Of a stretch of 10,791 nucleotides of DNA, positions 1 through 5,098 are shown one piece after another. Numbering within the stretch: position 1 is the first letter of the stretch; the number at the start of each line of letters is the position of its first letter. This DNA is from CAZKCK01 sp964552325 (lineage in GTDB: Bacteria; Bacteroidota; Bacteroidia; Bacteroidales; TTA-H9). The stretch is from positions 1 through 10,791 of the forward strand of contig CAZKHA010000120.1 in NCBI GenBank assembly GCA_964552325.1, in the 5' to 3' direction. Made by a program: the position numbers and the translations under genes. Below the pieces are notes generated by a model. That model was not told the DNA's origin, did no database searches, and saw only the letters and a program-made list of their open reading frames with translations.

Positions 1-41
1 TTTTGGTTGGCGCTTTAGCGATGTTGTTGGTAGCTAATAAC

Positions 42-49
42 TATATTTG
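42..49 (+). promoter_or_regulatory. candidate -7 promoter element of trkH
   Basis: TATATTTG matches the Bacteroidota -7 consensus TAnnTTTG. It ends three bases before the ATG at 53, so a start point about four bases past the element would fall on or beside that ATG and give a leaderless or near-leaderless mRNA. The nearest upstream TTG (24-26) is 15 bases away, slightly short of the usual 17-23. The element may be chance, with trkH read from an upstream gene. Bases 1-41 hold only short open frames that cannot be assigned. Confidence 0.35.
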
Positions 50-52
50 CGT

Positions 53-1924
53 ATGCTTTTAAAGAAACTCTTAAGTAAAACCAAATCTAAAAAAGCCGTT
101 ATTACCCAATACAAAGTAATACGGCTCAAACTCTTCTTTTTTTTGGGAGATGCCTTAAGGGTTTTAACAGCAATTGCAAGTAGTTTGCGATTAATTGCAG
201 CATTTGCCGTGGTATGCATGTCAGTGTATGATATTGGTTTTCAACATCTAGGTGGGTTTTACAATTTTAGGGCAGAGGTTTGGGGCATTATGTTGCCCAT
301 ATTGTTGTTTAGCAGCATTGTATTGTTAATGCATGATTTTAAGGATAAGCGACGTTTTCACTTGAGTTTCTTGCAGTATTCGCTGTTGTCAGTTTTTCTT
401 TTGTTTGTTTTGCTGCTGCGCTATCCGCCCTTCCCTGATTCAGCGTTCTGGCGATGGCTGGGTTTTATCGATACACCCTTGGTTTATTATGTTGTGTTTC
501 ATGCGGTGTTCTGGGTTGACGTTTCAGGAAAGGTTCAACGCTTGCTTACGAAAAAAATTAATCCGGCTGCCTTGCTTACAACGGGTTTTGTGTTTGTAAT
601 TCTGGCAGGTAGTGGCATGTTGATGCTGCCAAAAGCCACCGTCAACGGAATTCATCCCATTGATGCCATCTTTACCTCAACCAGCGCTGTATGCGTAACC
701 GGTTTGATAGTTGTGGATACAGCGAGCACGTTTACAGGGCTTGGCAGGGCCGTTATATTAATTTTGATTCAGATTGGTGGCCTTGGCATCATGACGTTTA
801 CAAGCTTTTTCGCAATTTTTTTTAGGGAAGGGGCTTCGTTTGGATCACAAACTGTAATGAAGGACTTTGTAAACGAAGACCAGATGAGTAGAATCATCAA
901 GACCATATCCAAAATTCTTCTATTTACCTTCACCATCGAGGCAATCGGTGCCGTGCTTATCTACTGGTCAGTTCGGGAGCTTTATCCGGATAACCTTAGC
1001 CTTATCTGGTTTTCGGTTTTTCATAGCATTTCAGCATTTTGCAATGCTGGTTTTTCAACCCTGCCCAATGGATTAGCCGATACAGGTGTGAAATTCAATT
1101 ACTTTCTGCATAATGGTGTAGCTGGGCTTATTATACTTGGCGGGCTGGGGTTCCCTTTGCTGTTAAACATTTATGAGTACACGAAGCATAAATACAGAAA
1201 CTTGCTGCGGTTCCTCGGCGGGCAGCGAAGTATCAACCGGCCAAAAGTGGTGAATGTAAATTCCCGGCTTGTTTTCTATACCACAATGGCCTTGTTGGTT
1301 ACAGGTACAATTGTTCTTTTTTTCGCGGGTTATAATGGAGCCTTTAAAGATATAACAGATGGCGGAAAGCTTTCGCATGCTTTCTTTTTGGCAGTTACTT
1401 CGCGCACTGCCGGTTTCAACACATTTAATTTGGAATCGCTGAGCCTTCCGATGGTCATGTTTGTGATGCTTCTGATGTGGATTGGTGCTTCGCCAGGTTC
1501 AACTGGGGGCGGCATCAAAACCAGCACCTTTGCAGTGGCGTTAATGAATGTGCTTTCGATGATAAAAGGCCGTGACAATGTGCAGTTTTCGGGTCGCGAA
1601 ATTTCACAGTATTCCATTAGCAAAGCTTTTTCAATTGTTTTGCTTTCATTAGCTCTTATTTTTACGGCAAGCATCCTGATATTGTTTTTTGAACCTGATT
1701 TGAAAGCTGTTGCTGTAATATTTGAGACTGTTTCGGCCTTTAGTACCACAGGCTTATCGCTTGGAATAACCCAAGATTTGAGTATTGGTTCCAAGATAGT
1801 GCTTATCGTGTGCATGATTGTTGGCAGGATTGGCATACTGACGTTTTTCAAGTCGTTTGTTGAACAGGGTAAGCAAAGCAGCCATCTTTACCGTCTTACC
1901 CACGAAAACATCCTTATCACTTAA
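53..1924 (+). CDS. trkH: TrkH/KtrB-family potassium uptake channel subunit
   Basis: Inner-membrane pore subunit of a Trk/Ktr K+ uptake system, 623 residues from the ATG at 53. A TTG at 47 would add two residues. The four TrkH/KtrB pore loops are visible, each with its filter glycine: CVTGL (G217), NAGFS (G333), RTAGFN (G454) and STTGLS (G567). GASPGSTGGGIKT near 479-491 matches the intramembrane gate region of the third repeat, and the conserved arginine of the last helix is in VGRIG (about R591). About 165 residues precede the first pore unit and carry several hydrophobic segments, making the protein longer than the roughly 450-residue KtrB; such extensions are common in Bacteroidota TrkH. 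trkA follows after 10 bases, so the two are probably one operon. Family assignment is firm. Ion preference (K+, and whether Na+-dependent) is inferred from the family. Confidence 0.95.
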   Translation: MLLKKLLSKTKSKKAVITQYKVIRLKLFFFLGDALRVLTAIASSLRLIAAFAVVCMSVYDIGFQHLGGFYNFRAEVWGIMLPILLFSSIVLLMHDFKDKRRFHLSFLQYSLLSVFLLFVLLLRYPPFPDSAFWRWLGFIDTPLVYYVVFHAVFWVDVSGKVQRLLTKKINPAALLTTGFVFVILAGSGMLMLPKATVNGIHPIDAIFTSTSAVCVTGLIVVDTASTFTGLGRAVILILIQIGGLGIMTFTSFFAIFFREGASFGSQTVMKDFVNEDQMSRIIKTISKILLFTFTIEAIGAVLIYWSVRELYPDNLSLIWFSVFHSISAFCNAGFSTLPNGLADTGVKFNYFLHNGVAGLIILGGLGFPLLLNIYEYTKHKYRNLLRFLGGQRSINRPKVVNVNSRLVFYTTMALLVTGTIVLFFAGYNGAFKDITDGGKLSHAFFLAVTSRTAGFNTFNLESLSLPMVMFVMLLMWIGASPGSTGGGIKTSTFAVALMNVLSMIKGRDNVQFSGREISQYSISKAFSIVLLSLALIFTASILILFFEPDLKAVAVIFETVSAFSTTGLSLGITQDLSIGSKIVLIVCMIVGRIGILTFFKSFVEQGKQSSHLYRLTHENILIT

Positions 1925-1934
1925 CGCTTTAGCT

Positions 1935-2621
1935 ATGAAATTTATAATCTTTGGATTGGGAAACTTTGGATCAGAACTTGGCGGAATGCTTACAAACGCG
2001 GGGCACGAAGTTCTTGGTATTGATAACAATATGAGCAGGGTCGAAATGTGGCGCAACAGGTTTACCAATACCATTTGCCTTGACTCAACGGATCAAACAG
2101 CCCTTAAGACGTTGCCGTTAAAGGAAGCCGACATGGTGGTGGTTGCCATTGGCGAAGACTTTGGGGCATCGGTTTTTACGACGGCCAACCTAAAACAGAT
2201 AAAGGTTAATCGATTGGTAAGCCGTTCTATATCAAAGCTTCATGAAAATGTTCTAGAAGCCATTGGGGTCGATGAAATTTTATCGCCCGAAGCAGAGGCA
2301 GCAGCCATGTTTTTGGGAAGGATTGAATATGGAAACATCGTTCATTTTTCGGGTGCGCAAGGCCCGTTTCGCATTGCAGAGATCACATTGCCCAGCATTT
2401 ATGAGGGGATTCCCGTTAAAGAAGCCGGATTCACCACAAGGCATAACTTGATGTTAATTACCATAAAACGTAGGATCGTTTCGCGAAATCTTTTGGGCGT
2501 AAAGGTGAATGCTTACAACGTGTTGGGGTTTGTGCAGCCAGATGAAATACTTCAAAAAGGCGATGTGCTTGAGGTTTTTGGAAGGATTGATGATATCCGA
2601 AGCCTATCGCAACAAGCCTAA
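1935..2621 (+). CDS. trkA: TrkA/KtrA-type RCK gating subunit of K+ uptake
   Basis: Cytoplasmic regulatory subunit expected to form a ring under TrkH and gate it in response to bound nucleotide. The 228 residues fit the single-RCK KtrA type (about 220), not the two-RCK E. coli TrkA (about 458). The RCK_N Rossmann domain spans about 1-117: GLGNFG at 7-12 is the nucleotide-binding glycine motif, D30 ends the second strand where ribose is bound, and D50 and AIGED (71-75) follow as in KtrA. RCK_C spans about 138-222. The ATG at 1935 is chosen because the Rossmann strand KFIIFGLG begins right after it; the frame is open further upstream, but that part overlaps trkH and would put an odd extension before the Rossmann fold. 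No Shine-Dalgarno is seen. It is probably translated from the trkH mRNA. The symbol ktrA would be equally valid. Confidence 0.93.
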   Translation: MKFIIFGLGNFGSELGGMLTNAGHEVLGIDNNMSRVEMWRNRFTNTICLDSTDQTALKTLPLKEADMVVVAIGEDFGASVFTTANLKQIKVNRLVSRSISKLHENVLEAIGVDEILSPEAEAAAMFLGRIEYGNIVHFSGAQGPFRIAEITLPSIYEGIPVKEAGFTTRHNLMLITIKRRIVSRNLLGVKVNAYNVLGFVQPDEILQKGDVLEVFGRIDDIRSLSQQA

Positions 2622-2674
2622 ACCTCCATGGGAGCTTAAAACACTGCTGCGCAAAACTTTCAAAATCATTTCTG

Positions 2675-2709
2675 TTGTGAAATGAATAACAAGGAAATTG
2701 GTATATTTG
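2675..2709 (+). promoter_or_regulatory. candidate Bacteroidota promoter of kbl
   Basis: TATATTTG at 2702-2709 matches the -7 consensus TAnnTTTG. A TTG at 2675-2677 could be the -33 element, but its 24-base spacing is one base beyond the usual 17-23. The predicted start, around 2713, leaves a leader of about 44 bases before the kbl ATG. No terminator is visible between trkA and kbl, so some read-through is possible. Confidence 0.45.
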
Positions 2710-2724
2710 CAGCCTTGATAGAAC

Positions 2725-2754
2725 AACCATTTTATAAACCATAAAACCATTTTA
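2725..2754 (+). repeat. 10-bp direct repeat in the kbl leader
   Basis: AACCATTTTA occurs at 2725-2734 and again at 2745-2754, exactly 20 bases apart (about two helical turns), with a partial third copy (AAACCAT, 2736-2742) between. The second copy ends two bases before the kbl ATG. It may be an A/T-rich translation-enhancing leader, a binding site, or chance in an A/T-rich stretch. The repeat is seen directly; a function is not. Confidence 0.4.
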
Positions 2755-2756
2755 GA

Positions 2757-3947
2757 ATGTACACCAAGTTTCAGGAATTTCTTCAAAAAGAATTGGCTGG
2801 CATTAAAGAAGCTGGCTTATACAAGAACGAACGCATTATTGTAAGCCCACAAGGTGCTGAAATTACCGTTAACAGCGGTCAGAAAGTGTTGAACTTTTGC
2901 GCTAACAACTATTTAGGCCTCAGCAACAACCAACAATTGATTGATGCTGCCAAGCAAATGATGGATAGCCATGGTTACGGGATGTCGTCGGTACGCTTTA
3001 TTTGTGGCACTACCGACGTTCACAAGGAACTGGAAGCCAAGATTGCTGAGTTTTTTGGAACCGAAGACACCATTTTGTATGCTGCTTGTTTTGATGCCAA
3101 TGGCGGTGTGTTTGAACCTTTGTTGGGCGAAAACGATGCCATTATTAGCGATGCATTGAACCATGCCTCTATTATTGATGGCGTTAGGCTTTGCAAAGCT
3201 GTTCGCTACCGCTATGCCAATGCCGATATGGCCGAGTTGGAAGAGCGCCTAAAAGAAGCACAGAGCCAGCGTTACCGCTTAATTGTTACCGATGGCGTAT
3301 TCAGCATGGATGGCAACGTGGCTCCTTTGAATAAGATTTATGAGCTGGCTTGTAAATACGATGCCATGATTATGGTTGACGAATCGCACTCGGCAGGTGT
3401 GGTTGGCCATACCGGCCGTGGGGTTACTGAATTGCACGACCTAAAAGGCAAGATTGAAATTATTACCGGAACCTTGGGCAAAGCCTTTGGAGGTGCCATC
3501 GGTGGATTTACCACGGGCAAGAAAGAAGTGATTGATATGCTGCGTCAGCGTTCACGTCCTTATTTGTTCAGCAACTCACTGCCCCCAATGGTGGCCGCTG
3601 CTGGCATTAAGATGGTTGAGATGATGAGCGAAACCAACACCTTGCAAGATAAACTACATGCCAATACGGCCTACTTCTCACAAAAAATGATTGAAGCAGG
3701 ATTTGACTGCAAACCTACCCAAAGCGCCATTATTGCTGTAATGCTATATGATGCTAAGCTTTCGCAGGACTTTGCCGCACGTTTATTACAGGAAGGCATT
3801 TACGTTATCGGATTCTATTATCCAGTGGTAGCTAAGGGTTTGGCCCGCATACGCGTTCAAATTTCAGCCGCTCACGAAACCGAACACCTCGATAAAGCAA
3901 TCGCCGCCTTTACGAAGGTTGGAAAAGAGATGGGAATCCTGAAATAA
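2757..3947 (+). CDS. kbl: glycine C-acetyltransferase (2-amino-3-ketobutyrate CoA ligase)
   Basis: PLP-dependent cytoplasmic enzyme that cleaves 2-amino-3-oxobutyrate with CoA to glycine and acetyl-CoA, the second step of threonine breakdown after threonine dehydrogenase. The 396 residues match the family (E. coli Kbl 398). It belongs to the alpha-oxoamine synthase fold: NFCANNYLGLS (46-56), SSVRFICGT (77-85), SDALNHASIIDG with H136, VDESHS with D208 and H211, and the Schiff-base lysine K242 in TGTLGKAFGG. The SSVRFICGT and FDANGGVFEPL segments are characteristic of Kbl rather than BioF or serine palmitoyltransferase, although these share the fold. No threonine dehydrogenase gene is in the window, so the pathway partner lies elsewhere. 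It is flanked by a candidate promoter and a strong terminator, so it is probably monocistronic. Confidence 0.93.
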   Translation: MYTKFQEFLQKELAGIKEAGLYKNERIIVSPQGAEITVNSGQKVLNFCANNYLGLSNNQQLIDAAKQMMDSHGYGMSSVRFICGTTDVHKELEAKIAEFFGTEDTILYAACFDANGGVFEPLLGENDAIISDALNHASIIDGVRLCKAVRYRYANADMAELEERLKEAQSQRYRLIVTDGVFSMDGNVAPLNKIYELACKYDAMIMVDESHSAGVVGHTGRGVTELHDLKGKIEIITGTLGKAFGGAIGGFTTGKKEVIDMLRQRSRPYLFSNSLPPMVAAAGIKMVEMMSETNTLQDKLHANTAYFSQKMIEAGFDCKPTQSAIIAVMLYDAKLSQDFAARLLQEGIYVIGFYYPVVAKGLARIRVQISAAHETEHLDKAIAAFTKVGKEMGILK

Positions 3948-4094
3948 ATTACAGGTTCAAGGTGATGGTTGACAAAACCATGGCTTTGTAAAACCTTTAT
4001 CGCTTGATGAATTTTTGATAAAAAGGTTTGGGCGCGAAACGAAAGTTGAAGAAGACCCAAGCCTTTTCTTTCTAAATCCTTTTTCATTACTTGC
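3948..4094 (+). other. kbl 3' untranslated region with inverted repeats
   Basis: The 147 bases between the kbl stop and its terminator hold no convincing gene. There are two small inverted repeats. TGGTT/AACCA (3966-3980) has a 5-base loop. The longer one pairs AAACCTTTATC (3991-4001) with GATAAAAAGGTTT (4017-4029), about 11 pairs with a 2-base bulge and a 15-base loop. The latter has no U tract after it and so is not a standard terminator. The stretch may be a structured 3' UTR or plain intergenic DNA. Confidence 0.4.
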
Positions 4095-4120
4095 AACCCG
4101 CCACGTTGGCGGGTTTTTTT
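4095..4120 (+). terminator. rho-independent terminator downstream of kbl
   Basis: A perfect 9-bp stem, AACCCGCCA (4095-4103) with TGGCGGGTT (4107-4115), a 3-base loop CGT, and a run of seven T ending at 4120. Orientation is plus strand. It lies about 150 bases past the kbl stop and is the first good terminator after trkH, trkA and kbl. Confidence 0.9.
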
Positions 4121-4387
4121 GTCGTGCAAGCTGTTATTCGGTGCAATGGAAAAAATTTTTGGCTTGAGTGTTCTTAAAAGTGTTGAAAACCAATTATATT
4201 TGATTTCTGTGAACACCGCGATTCTTAGAAGTGTGTTTTTGTCACCCCAAGAGCCAGTTGCCTTGAGACACTATACACAAACGCTGGCACATACATGTTT
4301 TGATATGGATTGGCTGATGCGCTTGTGAACCAATTATGCTAAAACAGATTCCTTGGAAAAGGCTCGTTAACAGAATTTTACACGCAC
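4121..4387. other. intergenic stretch, no supported gene
   Basis: This stretch lies between the kbl terminator and the tRNA-Arg terminator. A frame at 4146-4328 could encode about 60 residues but shows no recognisable motif or start signal. There is an isolated TATATTTG at 4195-4202 without a properly spaced TTG, and a weak imperfect hairpin (AACAC 4212-4216 with GTGTT 4233-4237) followed by a few T. None is strong enough to call. Confidence 0.5.
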
Positions 4388-4429
4388 AAAAAAACCCACC
4401 CAAGTTTTAAAGGTAACTTAGATGGGTTT
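4388..4429 (-). terminator. rho-independent terminator of tRNA-Arg
   Basis: Read on the minus strand, a 15-pair stem (AAACCCATCTAAGTT with AACTTGGGTGGGTTT, two G-U pairs) closes an 8-base loop and ends in a run of seven U. On the plus strand the arms are 4392-4406 and 4415-4429, with the complementary A run at 4388-4394. It begins 6 bases past the tRNA 3' end, so it is clearly the terminator of that unit. Confidence 0.9.
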
Positions 4430-4435
4430 AGGTTG

Positions 4436-4509
4436 TGACCCCGGAGGGATTCAAACCCCCGACTTTAAGAACCGGAATCTTACGTTCTATTCAGCTGAAC
4501 TACGGGGCC
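4436..4509 (-). tRNA. tRNA-Arg(CCG)
   Basis: A complete 74-base cloverleaf. The acceptor GGCCCCG/CGGGGTC has one G-U pair. The D stem is GTTC/GAAC, the anticodon stem TAAGA/TCTTA around TTCCGGT gives anticodon CCG (reads CGG, Arg), and the T stem is GGGGG/CCCTC. The D loop AGCTGAATA keeps A20, a major arginine identity base, together with G15, G18 and C48. Unusually, position 19 is A instead of G and position 56 is U instead of C (T loop TTTGAAT), so the G19-C56 elbow pair is replaced by a possible A-U pair. CCA is not encoded: the discriminator A is followed by CAA, so CCA must be added enzymatically. CGG codons occur in the window, for example in trkH. Confidence 0.95.
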
Positions 4510-4522
4510 AAAAAACCGAGGG

Positions 4523-4553
4523 CAAAAGTACAAGGATTTTGCGAGGCATGCAA
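4523..4553 (-). promoter_or_regulatory. Bacteroidota promoter of tRNA-Arg
   Basis: On the minus strand, TTG (plus positions 4551-4553), a 20-base spacer and TACTTTTG (4523-4530) fit the phylum consensus TTG-N17-23-TAnnTTTG. The predicted start, around 4519, is about 10 bases before the mature tRNA 5' end at 4509. It is the best-spaced promoter in the window. Confidence 0.7.
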
Positions 4554-4702
4554 GGAAGCAATTTGAGCAGCGACCATATTATCCAAGGTTTTTATAGGTA
4601 ATGGTGGTATAAAAATTAAGGTTTAGGCACCACGGGGCATTGTTTCCTGTTTTTGCCCAAGCTTGCCTGAATAAGCTGCAAGGTAAACGCTTTTTATTTC
4701 TG

Positions 4703-4927
4703 CTACCCACAACATTTCTTTCCTCTTCCACAAGGGCAGGGCTCGTTTCTGCCTACTTCGTTTTCGTTTTTGATGGGTTCAGGAAAGCTGTTTGCTTGGG
4801 GTGCTTCAGTTTCTTTTCTTGCAGGTTCTTTTTGATTAAGCTGCAAAATCATTGCTGCTATTTGATTTAGTAGCTGGTTAGGATGGGAGAGGGTGTTATG
4901 GGTGACTATTAAAAGCGAAAAAAACAT
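4703..4927 (-). CDS. small protein ending in a shortened SEC-C zinc motif
   Basis: A 74-residue protein whose last 16 residues, VGRNEPCPCGRGKKCCG from about residue 58, match the SEC-C zinc-binding motif known from the SecA C-terminus and from many small stand-alone proteins. The usual spacing is CxC-x8-C[CH] (CPCGSGKKYKKCC); here only five residues, GRGKK, lie between CPC and CC, so three are missing. Before it are a hydrophobic-leaning segment (about 12-31) and a polar, proline- and glutamate-rich linker (33-57). The rest does not resemble SecA, so this is not a SecA fragment by sight. The start is uncertain: ATG at 4927, or ATG at 4852 giving 49 residues; an in-frame stop at 4961-4963 bounds the frame. 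No promoter match or Shine-Dalgarno was found. It lies 171 bases downstream of the LTD gene on the same strand. Cellular role unknown. Confidence 0.65.
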   Translation of the reverse strand: MFFSLLIVTHNTLSHPNQLLNQIAAMILQLNQKEPARKETEAPQANSFPEPIKNENEVGRNEPCPCGRGKKCCG

Positions 4928-5098
4928 TCTTGAAGGAAGTGTGATAAAACATTTAAGGAATTATCAGCAAACGACTGAATCCCGAAAAGATCGAAAAACT
5001 AGCGTAACTCGATAGGTGAAGACCTTGAGCAGGGTCCTAATACCGAAGTTTCCGGGTTAGAATTGCATATCAAGGGTTTTCGTAATTATTCAAAATCC

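Noticed and set aside
1..62. C-terminal tail of an upstream gene: a frame ending at 37, and a hydrophobic frame ending at 62 that would overlap trkH.
   Set aside because: Too few residues to recognise anything; either could be chance. The end of a preceding gene cannot be shown.
1857..1934. A longer TrkA starting inside the end of trkH (TTG at 1857).
   Set aside because: The 26 extra residues are the trkH coding sequence read in another frame; the Rossmann strand begins right after the ATG at 1935, the normal N-terminus of KtrA.
2757..3947. kbl as bioF or serine palmitoyltransferase, which is important for Bacteroidota sphingolipids.
   Set aside because: The length and the SSVRFICGT and FDANGGVFEPL segments fit Kbl; the shared fold and PLP lysine alone would not decide.
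4195..4202. TATATTTG promoter-like element.
   Set aside because: It matches the -7 consensus but has no TTG at 17-23 bases and no gene or RNA to serve; such matches arise by chance in A/T-rich DNA.
3872..4216. Minus-strand 114-codon frame opposite the kbl end.
   Set aside because: It overlaps the kbl coding end and runs through the kbl terminator hairpin; its composition looks random and no motif is seen.
4146..4328. Possible 60-residue gene on the plus strand after the kbl terminator.
   Set aside because: No family motif, no promoter with proper spacing, no supporting context.
4589..4615. Perfect 8-bp inverted repeat TTTTTATA/TATAAAAA between the SEC-C gene and the tRNA promoter.
   Set aside because: Only A-T pairs around an 11-base loop; too weak to call a terminator or a site.
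4703..4927. SEC-C gene as a broken remnant of secA.
   Set aside because: Only the last 16 residues resemble the SecA tail; the preceding sequence has no SecA character, and the motif is common in stand-alone proteins.
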